Source: a bacterium
GTDB taxonomy: Bacteria > Patescibacteria > JAEDAM01 > Absconditabacterales > Absconditicoccaceae
Assembly: GCA_017453665.1 (NCBI GenBank)
Contig: JAFTEM010000016.1
Span: 1 to 64,000, forward strand
Length of the DNA stretch: 64,000 nt
Direction: 5' to 3'
Positions 1-9,972 of the stretch are shown piece after piece; the first letter of the stretch is position 1; each line of letters opens with the position of its first letter. Made by a program: the position numbers and the translations under genes. The notes beneath the pieces are model-generated. The model did no database searches, had not been told where the DNA came from, and saw nothing but the letters and a program-made list of their open reading frames with translations.

Positions 1-465
1 AATTTGGAGGATTAAACTCCCCTTCAAATCTGCTCTATTTTTCTCTAGATAGTCAAATATGGCTAAAATAAGCAAAATACGATTGAGCAATACTAGGTCT
101 TAATTAGGAAGTTATCAAGGAATGCGGACGCGATGAAAATCTGAGCGTTTTTTATTCAAGGTGGTAAACTTTGTCCGTTTTTTATAAAAATTCTTCAAAT
201 TTGAAACGCTATTTTTAGCATCTATAAAGAATTCTCTCCATTTTTTATTCTTATAATTTTTTTATACTCTATTAAAAATATTTTCATTTTTCTCATCCAT
301 CATGGATCAGATTTTTTGATTTTTTTTAAATTTTTTGATCCAAATTTTTCAATAAAAAACCAAAAAATTTCGTCGCAAAAACAGGGGAGTGCTAAAATAA
401 AAATTTTAAGTCCGCGTACTACCCTATTCAACCCCTTCTGTTTTATAAGATTACCCCCAAAAGAC
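1..465. other. Intergenic, no gene seen
   Basis: I see no credible reading frame in either code on either strand. The stretch is very T-rich on the plus strand. It contains an imperfect palindrome in which GGATCA near 303 faces TGATCC near 340 across a T/A-rich spacer. It lies downstream of the minus-strand idi gene. Confidence 0.5.
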
Positions 466-987
466 TTATAACACATTACCTTTTATCAAAATATTCATCA
501 TTATTTTAAACCACTCCGTATAGTTCTTTCCATCTTTCACTAAATCTTGTAACAATTCTTCATACACAATCCATTTATAATCATTTACTTCGCTTTTATT
601 AAAATTTACTTTTCAATCATAATATCCTAAAAATACATGATCAAATTCATGCTCAATCAATCAATTCTGAAACTCTGCCATATAGGTAAATTGAAATATC
701 TCTTTAAGCTCGGTATCAAACCCCAATTCCTCTTGAAGTCTCCTATGGGCAGCATCAGCATTTTCTTCATTTTTATAAGGATGTGTGCATGTTGCATTAC
801 TCCATAACCCTCAACAATGATATTTATCTAGAGCCCTCTGTTGAAGAAGCATTTCTCAATTATTATTCATTATAATAACAGAAATCGCTCTATGAAGATA
901 TCAATTCTCATGCACCAGCATCTTCTCCTCTTCTCAAATTTCTTTATCATTTTCATCGACTAATACCACATTAATCTTTTTCTCCAT
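466..987 (-). CDS. idi: Isopentenyl-diphosphate delta-isomerase, type I
   Basis: Interconverts isopentenyl and dimethylallyl diphosphate in the cytoplasm to supply isoprenoid precursors. The 173-residue product (table 25) is a Nudix protein of usual length. The catalytic cysteine lies in ATCTHP at Cys67, the same number as in the E. coli enzyme. His26, His32 and His69 match metal ligands, and IEHEFDHVF near 111-119 supplies the glutamates. The Nudix-like helix AAHRRLQEELGF is at about 79-90. In-frame TGA falls at conserved glycines, such as the second G of CGGLW. It is the last gene of a minus-strand run, with a 23-nt gap after the sirtuin gene. No other isoprenoid gene is in the window, so a salvage role is only an inference. 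Confidence 0.9.
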
Positions 988-1010
988 TTCTTTAAAGGGA
1001 AACTAAAATA

Positions 1011-1754
1011 TTATTGGAGTTGTTCAAACACTTTTCATAAGTTCTCGTGAAACACCAATCATGCAAATTGATCCTGAGGTGTTATATCCTTATTGATAAT
1101 CACCAAATACTTTCCCTTAAAATATCTTATTAAGGTATTTGCCGGATACACCATCAATGAAGTTCATCATACAATAAGAAGATCTGCTCTTTGTAATGTC
1201 AATAATGCAGCATTTCGAGCTTCTGACGGAAGAGCTTCTCAATATAAGGTAACATCTGGTCTTAGTATTCATCAGCATTCACAATAAGGAATTGGTCTTT
1301 TATCTGTAAAAAGAATATCAGAATCTACATATTTTCAACAACTATCACAATAAACTCTTTGTGTTGTCCCATGGATTTCTATCACTTTTTTACTTCAAGC
1401 CTTTTGATGAAGTCCGTCAATATTTTGAGTGATTATTGCCAAGAGTTTTCAAATTCTTTCCCATTGAGCCAGTACTGAATGCGTGATATTTGGCTTTACT
1501 TCCCTACAATCCAATTTTTGCCTATAATATTCAAAGAAAACTTCGGGTTCTTGATATAAACAAGCACTACTTAATAAATATTCTGGTTGATATTTATCAA
1601 ATTGAATATCATGTTGGTTATAAAGTCCGTCTTTACTTCTAAAATCAGGAACTCAACTCTCAGTAGAAACTCAAGCTCATCAAAAAAAGACAATATTCTT
1701 AGACTCCTCTATTATCGTTTTTAATGCACTGATATCTTCTTTAGTTGCAGTCAT
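1011..1754 (-). CDS. Sirtuin, NAD-dependent protein deacylase
   Basis: Removes acyl groups from lysines using NAD. The 247-residue protein has the Rossmann motif GGAGVSTESGVPDFRS at about 25-40, where the first glycines are TGA-encoded. It also has the NAD/catalytic segment TQNIDGLHQKAG, the catalytic-histidine motif EIHGTT, and a zinc site made of CDSC and a later CEC. The late GGTSLMVYPAN motif is also present. Length and motif order are typical of bacterial class III sirtuins of the CobB type. It sits directly upstream of idi on the same strand. I cannot tell the substrate or acyl preference. Confidence 0.92.
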
Positions 1755-1787
1755 TGTTGAGTTATAGTATTTTTAAATGTTCAATTT

Positions 1788-2198
1788 TTATCCCCGAGTT
1801 GTTTCAACCCCCTCTTCTCGATTATCATAGATAACATCTTCTTCATATCATGCCTGGTCAATATTTCGTTCGATTCGTGCGTCAGTTTGATTAGCTGTTA
1901 CTGTACAAGAGAAATCTGCCGAATCATATACATCGTTTCATTCAAAAAATTTTACTGTTCAATAAAGCTTATCTCCTCCCCTATTTTCACTCCATATAAA
2001 TTCCGGTTCAACAAGTTGAAAATCTATTATAATTTTCTGTTCACAGAGAGCTCTATCACTTTCGATAGTTGATAAAATTTCATTATCGACAATATCTGAA
2101 GACCTTGTATTATAAACATTATTAATAACACAAAGGAGGATAACAGCTATGAGCACTGCTGCAAGGGTCCATAATCGTGTAGTTCTTTTTGATGTCAT
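1788..2198 (-). CDS. Hypothetical single-pass membrane protein
   Basis: 136 residues in table 25, with no family recognised. A basic N-terminus (MTSKRTTRLW) is followed by one hydrophobic segment at about 10-28 and then an acidic extracytoplasmic region holding two cysteines. This topology suggests a membrane-anchored exported protein. The ATG at 2198 is chosen over a TTG six codons upstream because it directly precedes the basic signal-anchor. In-frame TGA codons show that it belongs to the UGA=Gly gene set. Confidence 0.7.
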
Positions 2199-2220
2199 CA
2201 GTTGAAGGTAAGACAATAAA

Positions 2221-2487
2221 TTATAGTTTTCAAGTTTGTTTAAGTTCTCAAAACTTTGATAAGTACACTATCATTTCATCATGAACAGTTTTTGATTCTT
2301 TGCTTAAGAATGTATCTGCATGCCAAATTGCTATTTTAAGATTCGGATATCATGATAAAATTTCTCCCATATCCTTTTCATCCATTTTCTCTGTTTTAAA
2401 CTTTTTCGTTAAATAACTGAAGAGTTCATTTTTAGTAAATATCCTATGTCCATTTAGAATCAAACGATTATTAGTTAAAGAAATCAT
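2221..2487 (-). CDS. Hypothetical protein
   Basis: 88 residues in table 25, beginning MISLTNNRLILNGHRIF. It is soluble-looking, with no signal peptide or membrane segment and no family recognised. It lies in the minus-strand run between dedA and the single-pass membrane gene, about 20 nt from each, so co-transcription is likely. In-frame TGA occurs several times and the stop is TAA. Confidence 0.65.
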
Positions 2488-2511
2488 TATAAATTAGAAG
2501 TATTTAAATTA

Positions 2512-3156
2512 CTATTTCTTCTTCATTTTTGTTTTTAGCCATTCATATAACATAGGACAAAGCGAAATAACGATAATTAAGATAATCACCAAACTAAAGT
2601 TTTTTTGTACTGTAGGGATTGTTCAAAAGAAATATCCTCAATATACAAAAAGCAATGACCATGCGAATCCTCAAAGAATGTTGTATGAAATAAATTTTTT
2701 GTAAGTCATTGATCCAACACCTGCAACAAAAGGTGCAAAAGTTCTAATGATAGGAATAAATCTTGCATAGATAATTGTTTTTCCTCAATGCTTCTCATAG
2801 AATTGATGTGTTCTTTCGAGATATTCTTTTTTTATTCGTTTATATTTTCAACTAAATACTTTTGGTCCTAAAAATTTTCCAATTTCATAATTAGCAGTAT
2901 CTCATAAAATTGCTGCCGAAAACGCAATAATCCAAAGAATATGGACACTTACTCCATTAGCAGGATTTCATGCTAAGGCTCATGCTGCAAACAATAATGA
3001 ATCTCATGGAAGAAATGGCATTATTACTAATCCTGTTTCTATAAAAATTAGGAGAAAAAGGATTCAATAAATTCGAAGACCATATTGAATAAAAAGCTGA
3101 GAAAGATGGGTATCAATATGTAAAATAAAATCTATAAGTGCTTTTATTGCTGACAT
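2512..3156 (-). CDS. DedA family membrane protein
   Basis: 214-residue polytopic protein with the DedA/SNARE-associated signature around residues 40-60 (PFLPGDSLLFAAGALA, glycines largely TGA). A conserved [13 protein letters not shown] segment follows. The family is linked to envelope integrity and lipid flipping, with several members acting as polyprenyl- or phospho-lipid scramblases. The basic C-terminus ends KTKMKKK. The minus-strand position between a SpoU methyltransferase and small genes gives no functional hint. Confidence 0.88.
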
Positions 3157-3181
3157 GGAATTTTTTATAGAATTTAAAGTT

Positions 3182-3643
3182 TTATTTTCTTAATTCTCGC
3201 ATAAATATCGCTGTAGATTGTCCAATATTCATACTTTCTTTTACTCATTGCATTGGTATAAAAACAACATCTTGTACCTCCTTTAATGTTTGAGGTAAAA
3301 CTCATTCTACTTCATTTCAAAAGACAATAGCAATATCTCACGAGAAATTTAATGAAAAATCTGAAAGCGATGTTGCATCCTTCATAACCTCAGCTGCAAT
3401 ACAAGGGATATTCAGAGTAGTTGCCTCCTCTATTGCATTTTCTGTATAATCAAATTGTTTTAATCATACGTTTTCCTCAGCTCAAAGTGAAGTTTTTTTT
3501 ACTTTTGGATTATCCAATGGTGATGGTGTATATCCTGTGATTCGGACTTCTCGTCATAAAGCATCAGCTGTCCTAATAACATTCCCTACATTATAAGCCG
3601 AACGAATATTTTCAAGAATAACTATCTTACGTGAATTTTTCAT
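3182..3643 (-). CDS. TrmH/SpoU family RNA ribose methyltransferase
   Basis: 153-residue SPOUT methyltransferase that would 2'-O-methylate tRNA or rRNA using SAM. Motif 1 is NIRSAYNVGNVIRTADAL near the N-terminus. Motif 2 is IVFGNEVEGVLPQTL, and motif 3 is VFIPMQGVKESMNIGQST. This is the standard SpoU order with the trefoil-knot glycines. The length matches the short TrmL-like group with no extra RNA-binding domain. It is the first gene of the minus-strand run down to idi, and several motif glycines are TGA. Confidence 0.9.
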
Positions 3644-3741
3644 TAAAATCGATTTTTTTCTAAACTGAAATTTACACTATGACTTATATTAAAAACACTA
3701 AGTGTTGCAAGATAAAAATGATTGTATAAATTTTATTATTA

Positions 3742-3887
3742 AAAGAAGAGGAGTTCTATAAACCATAGAACTCCTCAGAAGAGAACATGAATATACCGTT
3801 CTCTGTTACTCGAGAATAAGGGGAATGGCTGCTTCCAAGCCAACCCGCGATACCTCATGTTCAACTCCATCGAATCAGCACATCGAA
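3742..3887 (-). ncRNA. ffs: Candidate SRP (4.5S) RNA with promoter and terminator
   Basis: On the minus strand a TTGCAT (3917-3922) and TATATA (3894-3899) pair with 17-nt spacing predicts a start near 3887. A 12-bp hairpin at 3748-3776 followed by a U-rich tail ends the transcript. The body carries, in order, GUGCUG, GUUGAACAUGAGG and GGAAGCAGCC, the pieces expected of a small bacterial SRP RNA. AUGAGG can pair with CCUUAU across the apical arm. The tip is shorter than the usual GGUCAGGUCCGGAAGG form, so the assignment is tentative. A covariance-model search would settle it. Confidence 0.5.
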
Positions 3888-3958
3888 TACCTATATATAG
3901 TTATTCGTTGACTCGAATGCAAGTGGTTTTCTAAAAAATTGCAAATAAAAAAAAGAGA

Positions 3959-3985
3959 AGAGCTACTAGATATACTAACAGCTCT
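3959..3985 (-). terminator. Intrinsic terminator after the 196-aa membrane protein
   Basis: An 11-bp imperfect stem (AGAGCTGTTAG on the minus strand against CTAGTAGCTCT) is followed by a T-rich tract. It begins about 7 nt after the TGA stop at 3992-3994, which argues that this TGA is meant as a stop. Confidence 0.7.
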
Positions 3986-3991
3986 ATTTGT

Positions 3992-4582
3992 TCAATCCGA
4001 ACCTCTTCCAATTGGTTTTTTCGAAAACTCTTCTGTTATAAAGTAGATCGTGAATGGGATAATTGTTCCAGCAGAAAGAATAATACTTCCATCAATTTCC
4101 AGGAGAGACCATAAATAGAATGTTATGAGTCCAAATAAGATGAAAGTAATTAATGAGAGAATAGGAAACATCTCCTTCTTACAGGTACATATATTTATTC
4201 CTCCTGCTATACAAATTGCATATGCAGTAACTCCCATTAATGTGTGATACCCTTCTAAGTACGCTAAAGAGAACGGAGATATCAATAGAACATATCCGAC
4301 AATTGAAGACAAGACTCCAAACTTAAAATGTCGCTCCTCATTCTCAAAATGATTTCCTACTAAGAGAATCACTATTGAAAGCAACCAGAGTGCAATCACA
4401 ATAGGAAGCTTCCACCCCTGAAAATAGCAGAACACGAACCCGATCGTAACTAAGATAACAACAACTCCACTAATGATACAGGTTAAATCCTTATCATAAG
4501 ATCCACAACACAATAATACAATCCCAAACGATACAAGTATAACCGCTATGATTGCCAAGAAAGAAATAGTAAATGTAACCAT
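3992..4582 (-). CDS. Hypothetical polytopic membrane protein, standard code, TGA stop
   Basis: 196 residues with about six hydrophobic segments and no in-frame TGA. All glycines use GGN. The reading frame ends in TGA (3992-3994), immediately followed by an intrinsic terminator. If UGA were read as glycine, the frame would run through that terminator and into the SRP-like RNA. Upstream on the minus strand a TTGCTT-17-TATATT promoter precedes an A/C-rich leader (AACAAAACAAATAACAAAATT) with no Shine-Dalgarno. It is divergent from the gene at 4721. No family recognised. Confidence 0.75.
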   Translation of the reverse strand: MVTFTISFLAIIAVILVSFGIVLLCCGSYDKDLTCIISGVVVILVTIGFVFCYFQGWKLPIVIALWLLSIVILLVGNHFENEERHFKFGVLSSIVGYVLLISPFSLAYLEGYHTLMGVTAYAICIAGGINICTCKKEMFPILSLITFILFGLITFYLWSLLEIDGSIILSAGTIIPFTIYFITEEFSKKPIGRGSD

Positions 4583-4720
4583 AATTTTGTTATTTGTTTT
4601 GTTGGTAATAATATAATAATATTTTGGTTGAAAAGCAAGATAAATAATAAGTATCTTTTCACTTGATTTTCGTTTCTCCCTTCATTAGCATAATAACATA
4701 AACAAAAAATCAAAACAAAT

Positions 4721-5359
4721 ATGAAAATCAATATTAGACAAAAAGCAATTCCACTTATTCTTAGACTATTTCTTTTCTTGATTCTAATCTACATTCTCCA
4801 GTTTGTACGTTTTGGAGGACAATCGTATGATTGTACTCACCAAACTCCTCTACTCTGGAAAATAGTTAAACTTGCAGAACATTTAACTACTTTATTCGGA
4901 ATAATACTAGTCTTTTCCTATGTTATAATGTGTGGATTAGATATAGATTTCATTCTTAAATATCTCCATTCAGGTATTGAAAAGCTCCAAGAAGGAAAAA
5001 GAGAAGAAACAGATAAGAAACGGTTATGGAAAGAAGGAGATGTATATATCACCACAATCAATGAAGAGAAAAGCAAAGAAGATTCTCCTCTTGAGGAAAT
5101 AAAAACAGCAATTCATGCTGTACAAAAAAGAAAACGAAATATTTCTATATTGGGAGCATTTATTATTTGTGGAATCCTTGTGTATTCATTTCTTTCGTGT
5201 ATTGAAGAAGCGTTTTTTAAGCCATATCCATTAATCTATAATGTTACGCATTCAGAAGAGTTAAGTTCACTCTTTTCTACTTCTCGGTTAGTAATCATGT
5301 GTATAACACTTATTGTAGCAATGGTATTTGGCTTACTCCTTGATCCTAAAAAAGAATAG
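4721..5359 (+). CDS. Hypothetical membrane protein, standard code
   Basis: 212 residues with hydrophobic segments near 9-28, 50-72, 142-160 and 185-205, and a charged cytoplasmic-looking loop at about 80-138. There is no in-frame TGA. The TAG stop (5357-5359) lies within the 5' arm of its own terminator hairpin. The leader is A/C-rich (AAAACAAAT before ATG) with no Shine-Dalgarno. It is divergent from the other standard-code membrane gene, and the pair may be functionally linked. No family recognised. Confidence 0.75.
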   Translation: MKINIRQKAIPLILRLFLFLILIYILQFVRFGGQSYDCTHQTPLLWKIVKLAEHLTTLFGIILVFSYVIMCGLDIDFILKYLHSGIEKLQEGKREETDKKRLWKEGDVYITTINEEKSKEDSPLEEIKTAIHAVQKRKRNISILGAFIICGILVYSFLSCIEEAFFKPYPLIYNVTHSEELSSLFSTSRLVIMCITLIVAMVFGLLLDPKKE

Positions 5360-5380
5360 AAATTTATCTATTCTTTTTCA
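5351..5380 (+). terminator. Terminator overlapping the TAG stop
   Basis: AAAGAATAGA (5351-5360) pairs with TCTATTCTTT (5367-5376) and the T-run continues. The stop codon of the preceding gene is part of the stem. Confidence 0.75.
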
Positions 5381-5542
5381 ATAACATATTTTCGCATAAA
5401 AAATAACATTAAAATAGCCTTAACTGCAAGAATAAAGCAAAACATAAGACATGTTTTTCAATTCTCAAAAGTTAAAAAAATTCCTTGTTATTGAGCCGAG
5501 AAATACATATAAATGAAGAACAACAAACAAAAACTTTAATTT

Positions 5543-5749
5543 ATGGAACAAAAAGAAAATTTTCTCAAAAAAGCGCGAAAATTATCCTTAGCTCTTAAAA
5601 AAGGAAAAAGAGGAAGATTAGTAAAATGGAGGACAAGAAATACTTGTTCTCTTTTTTTAATTAAGTTCTTGAAATCAAAAGGCTTTATCAGTATAGTGAT
5701 GCTAACAAAACAAAAACATTATAAAAAAGTATTATGGAAAATTCAGTAA
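5543..5749 (+). CDS. Doubtful small basic ORF interrupted by a terminator
   Basis: A 68-codon frame beginning MEQKENFLKKARKL, lysine-rich, with no TGA. A strong terminator hairpin at 5629-5658 sits inside it, and the frame ends inside the start of the next gene. Only the first 30 or so codons could be on a terminated transcript. It may be a degraded gene, a frameshifted gene or an attenuator leader peptide. Confidence 0.25.
   Translation: MEQKENFLKKARKLSLALKKGKRGRLVKWRTRNTCSLFLIKFLKSKGFISIVMLTKQKHYKKVLWKIQ
5629..5658 (+). terminator. Intrinsic terminator inside the small ORF
   Basis: GAGGACAAG (5629-5637) pairs with CTTGTTCTC (5643-5651), with one G-U pair, and is followed by seven T. It separates the small ORF from the promoter of the next gene. 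Confidence 0.75.
5669..5697 (+). promoter_or_regulatory. Sigma70-type promoter of the 195-aa gene
   Basis: TTGAAA (5669-5674) and TATAGT (5692-5697) with exactly 17 nt between. The ATG follows 36 nt downstream after an A/C-rich leader. Confidence 0.8.
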
Positions 5750-6321
5750 AAAAAGATTTCAAAAAAATCAAAAGAGATTTGTTATTTTATCGACACAGTT
5801 ATCTCATCTACTGCGTATTGCTGCTCGTGCTTATTCTTATAAGCTACTTGTATTATCGATACGATAAAACACTCATCTTGTTCTGGTTTAATCTTGCAGT
5901 AACGTTTTATATCATTTACATTTTCCTCTTCAGGCTCCACAAGGAAAAAAGTGATGTACGCATAAAAGCTTATAACTTTATTGAAACGCTTACGACACTC
6001 ATCACAACGATAAGTAAAGAACAACATGGACTCATTGTTCTTGAACAAGAGTTTGATGAGATAGAGAAAAAAGAAAATGCTATTGATTACCTTCATAAGC
6101 GATTTCTTTCTATCTTCACTTCTAGCATCAATGAAGGATTGGAATATGCAAGATCTCTTGGCGTTGTTTTCAATCGACCATTCTTAACAACCTTCAAAAT
6201 GCCAGACACCCTTGTTGGATTACGAGAATATCTCAAAAGTAAGCTTTCTGATAACAAGCATGAACTTAGTGTCTTAGAAGAGATTCGAGAGGAGACCAAG
6301 CGCCTTTATAAAGCATTCTAA
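5734..6321 (+). CDS. Hypothetical two-TM membrane protein, standard code
   Basis: 195 residues. A basic start is followed by two hydrophobic segments near 22-44 and 48-68, then a long helical cytoplasmic-looking domain rich in charged residues. There is no in-frame TGA; it ends in TAA and is followed by a terminator. It has its own strong promoter at 5669-5697 and a leader containing AACAAAACAAAAA. Family unknown. Confidence 0.75.
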   Translation: MENSVKKDFKKIKRDLLFYRHSYLIYCVLLLVLILISYLYYRYDKTLILFWFNLAVTFYIIYIFLFRLHKEKSDVRIKAYNFIETLTTLITTISKEQHGLIVLEQEFDEIEKKENAIDYLHKRFLSIFTSSINEGLEYARSLGVVFNRPFLTTFKMPDTLVGLREYLKSKLSDNKHELSVLEEIREETKRLYKAF

Positions 6322-6350
6322 AGCATTCCAGAACAGTACCTTTTTAAGCT

Positions 6351-6378
6351 CCCAGGTTGGTTGTAACCTGGGATTTTA
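6351..6378 (+). terminator. Intrinsic terminator
   Basis: CCCAGGTT (6351-6358) pairs perfectly with AACCTGGG (6365-6372), followed by ATTTTATT. It closes the standard-code unit before the next UGA=Gly gene. Confidence 0.75.
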
Positions 6379-6443
6379 TTGATTGTTGATTTTGTTTTTC
6401 TAATAACTATAGTAATTTCAATCTTTAGTCTTTACCTCCTGCT

Positions 6444-8141
6444 ATGAAACGAACGCATTTTTGTTCTAATTGGATGAATACTTTACAAGCTTTCCCTTTA
6501 GCGCATCTTGTACTTTTGGTCTTAACTGTTCTTATTATTTGAGAGACTGCTTGGTGATGGTCGCATCGGTCAATTCATCAACTTGATATTGCATTAGCGT
6601 TAATGTTTTTCCTTAGCCTTTATTGACCACTCCTTTCTCTTCATCATACCAAATGAAAATCTCAAGCTATGAGGATTAGTAATTACTGTTTACAAGGCCT
6701 TGCATTTGTTTTATGAGCACTGTATTTTTATTTTTTACAGGGAATTGTTCTTAGCAATATGCTCTATTGAACTGCCCTCCTCTATTTTTGAGTTTTCCCT
6801 TTAGCAATTGCTTGAATTTTTCTTCTCATTTGATGGTTATCTAGGAAATCTAGTGATGGTATTCGGCTTTCTTGGATAAATATTATAAAAGCAGTTTGTT
6901 TCTGAATACTTGCATGACTTATCGTTTATTGAGGACTTTCTTGAGCATTAGCATCAATTGAAGCGCTTTTTGATATTAATCTTTCTTATCATTGGTACAG
7001 ATATTTTTGAGCCTTTAGTATGGTTTTCCTAAGCGGATCTTTTATTCTCAATTATTATTTAATAGAAAAAGAAAGCGTTGCATTAATCTGAAAATCTCGT
7101 GTAAGAACGATTTTTTGAAGCTATATCATACTTCCCCTTGCACTAATCTATTTAGCTATCTTTTTAGCCTATTGAATTAAGATTCTTATTACCTGAAATT
7201 GGCCAAAGTGAATCATTGTATGGCTTTGATATTGATACTTTTCGTTATGAATACTAAGTTATCTTCTAACCTATCCAGAAAAAACAAAGCTCTATGAAAT
7301 CCTTCATAAGATATTATTTATTAGCTTCTTATTCATTGTTGTGTTAATGATTTGCGCTATTAGTCAAAGAATTGCTCAATATGGAATCACTATTAATAGA
7401 TATTTTATTTGTGCATTAATTGCTGCTATTTGAATTTTTTCTCTTCTCGCTCTTTGTTTTAAAAACCATAGACTTCTTTCTTTTGTTAGCATCTTTTTTC
7501 TATTTACTGCTATAAGTCTTTATTGACCATTTAGTGCAAAAAACCTTTCTTTAGGTTTGCAATACAAAAGATTATCTTCTTTGTTAGCTGTTGAAAATAT
7601 TCACCTACCATTGAAAGAAAATTCACTTATTTGATTAACTTGAGATAATGCCCGCATTATAGTATGACTTATTGATGAAATCATTGAAACAAATGAGAAA
7701 AAAGATTGGGATTGAAATATTCTTGCTCTTAATTTGAATAATTGAATTAGCAAGTGGAGCTTGCGCAGCAAAGCTCATGAACTTCTTGGCTTAGATGGCA
7801 ATTATGATTATGCCGTAAATTATTCTAGTACTTATTTTCATGTATGATCTTGGGATGATTCAGCTTCTCTTGATATTAATTGATACTCTAAATTAAGTAC
7901 ATTTAGAATTTATAATTTCCCAAACAACTCTTTTGAATATGATGGAGCAAAATATGATTTAACACCATATTATAATAATGTTTATGAAATGTCGTTAATG
8001 GATGATGCAGATCAGATTCCTATAATCTTTGAAGTTATTGATTGAAATAAGAAATTTATTATTACCTCTGTCTCATGAGAAAGAACATTTGATAACAAGA
8101 TTAGTTTTACTTATCTTTGGTGATATTTATTAGAAAAATAA
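6444..8141 (+). CDS. DUF4153 domain polytopic membrane protein
   Basis: 565 residues in table 25, with dozens of in-frame TGA at glycine-like positions. About ten to twelve hydrophobic segments fill residues 15-365. The signature region reads IILPLALIYLAIFLAYGIK, typical of DUF4153 proteins. A soluble, presumably extracytoplasmic C-terminal domain of about 190 residues follows, rich in Tyr, Asp and Asn. The stop TAA overlaps the spacer before elp3 by only 1 nt of gap, so the two are probably co-transcribed. Biochemical function of the family is unknown. Confidence 0.8.
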
Positions 8142-8142
8142 A

Positions 8143-9972
8143 ATGGAATATTCTGAATTAGTAATGATGTTATTAGAAAAAAAAGATTTGAGCGTTGAAG
8201 AACTTAAAGATGCTCAAAGACTTTTTGCTAAAACTAATAATTTAAATACTTTACCTAGTAAATCTCAGATATTACAGACGTATTTTAGCTTAGTTCAGGA
8301 ATGAAAGATACAAAAAAATGAATCATTTGAGTTTTTACTTCGTAAAAGAGCAATCCGTTCTCTTTCTTGAATTGTGCCTGTTCAAGTATTAACAAAACCA
8401 TTCCCCTGCCCTTCTCACTGTATCTTTTGTCCTAATGATCCAGAGATGCCAAAAAGTTATATCAAATCTGAACCTGGTGCTATGAGGGCTTACCTTAATC
8501 AGTTTGATCCTTTAAAACAGGTATATAATAGATTATATTCACTTTCTCAAACCGGACATAAAACTGATAAAATAGAAATGATTGTACTTTGAGGGACCTG
8601 GGATTTCTATCCTGAAGAATATAAGATTAATTTTATTAAGCAACTCTATGACGCTTGTAATAATTTTGAGAAACTTCATATTGAAAACACCTCTTGAACT
8701 TCTGATTGGAAATACACATTTAAAATCCTTAACGAAAAAGAACTTCAATATAGTAAGAGCTTGGAAGAAGCTATTAAAGTTAATGAAACCGCAGCACATA
8801 GAATTATTGGATTAACAATAGAAACAAGACCCGAATTTGTGACGGATGAGAATTGCCAACAATGGAGAAAAATGGGAGTTACTAGAATTGAGATGGGAGT
8901 ACAATCTACAAATAATGAAATTTTAGATTTAAATCAAAGAGGACACCATATTGAAGAAGTAAGATTAGCTTTACATAAAATGAGGCAATATGCCTTCAAA
9001 TTTTCTATTCATATTATGCCATGACTATATGGCTCTGATTTAGAAAAAGATATCCAAACCTTTAGAGATATTTTTTCAGATCCCTATCTCAAACCCGATG
9101 AGATAAAATTCTATCCTACCTCTGTTATACCTTGAACTGTTCTTTATACTCTCTATCAAGAAAAGAAATACACTCCTCTAACCACAGCTGATATTTCAGA
9201 AATCATTGCTAAAACCTTTAGAGAGATTATCCCTCCATATACAAGGATAAAAAGACTTATTCGTGATATCCCTGCTACTGAGATTGCTGCCTGATCAAAT
9301 GTAACAAATCTTTCACAATTGATGCATGAAAAATTACTTAAAGAATATAAGGAAGATTCAGTAATAGCAAAAAAATTCTACGCTAGAATTTATGAACATT
9401 TGGAAGTATTTGAAGATAGGGAAGAGCTTTTAAAAGTAGCTTTAGAAAACAAAGTAAAGGACGGATTTTATACCTTCATCTTATGAACAAAGCCTGATTT
9501 AGAAAAATATCGCTGCTTTGTCAGCCTAGACACTAGAAGTAGAGAAGTAAGAAATAAAAAAGAAGAAACACATATCCTTAATTTAGTTATCAGAAAATAT
9601 CTTTCATCTGTTGGTGAAGAATATTTTATTTCTTATGAAGATGAGCTTGGATATTTATATGGATTTACTCGTTTATTACTTCCTAAACAAGAGGAAAGAA
9701 TTAATTTTGAAGGATTATGATCAACAACTTCTCTCATTAGAGAACTCCATGTATATTGAGCTTTACAATGACTAGGAAAAGAAAACGAGGAAAACAACAA
9801 AGTACAACATACTGGATTAGGAAAAAAACTTTTAGAAACTGCCGAGGAACTTTCTGTAAAAAAGGGATTTGAACGTCTATCTGTTATTTCTTGAGTTGGA
9901 GTAAGGGAATATTACCGTAAACAAGGATATTGTTTAGAGTGAAGTTATATGGTTAAATCATTACTTAAATAA
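8143..9972 (+). CDS. elp3: Elp3-type tRNA uridine(34) acetyltransferase (radical SAM + GNAT)
   Basis: 609 residues. This is the catalytic subunit of wobble-uridine cm5U-type modification: it acts on tRNA U34 using acetyl-CoA and SAM. The N-terminal helical part leads to the Fe-S cluster motif in KPFPCPSHCIFCPNDP at about 85-100, then HIIGLTIETRP-type and EMGVQSTNNEIL segments of the radical SAM barrel. The C-terminal GNAT domain (about 475-609) has HTGLGKKLLETAEELS as the acetyl-CoA loop and SGVGVREYYRKQGY near the end. Many conserved glycines are TGA. Its end overlaps the convergent radical SAM gene by 8 nt. A stand-alone bacterial Elp3 is known mainly from archaea-like and CPR genomes. Confidence 0.93.

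Noticed and set aside
1093..1287. 64-codon frame on the plus strand starting MIITKYFPLKY
   Set aside because: It lies antisense to the sirtuin, whose motifs are unmistakable once TGA is read as glycine.
3806..3900. tRNA-like sequence on the plus strand (TGGCT-GCTTCCA-AGCCA with GTTCAACTCC)
   Set aside because: The position before the would-be anticodon is C instead of U, no acceptor stem forms, and the minus strand has a better promoter and SRP-like order.
8374..9024. Several short separate frames inside 8143-9972
   Set aside because: They are pieces of one Elp3 gene broken only by TGA; reading TGA as glycine joins them into one family-length protein.
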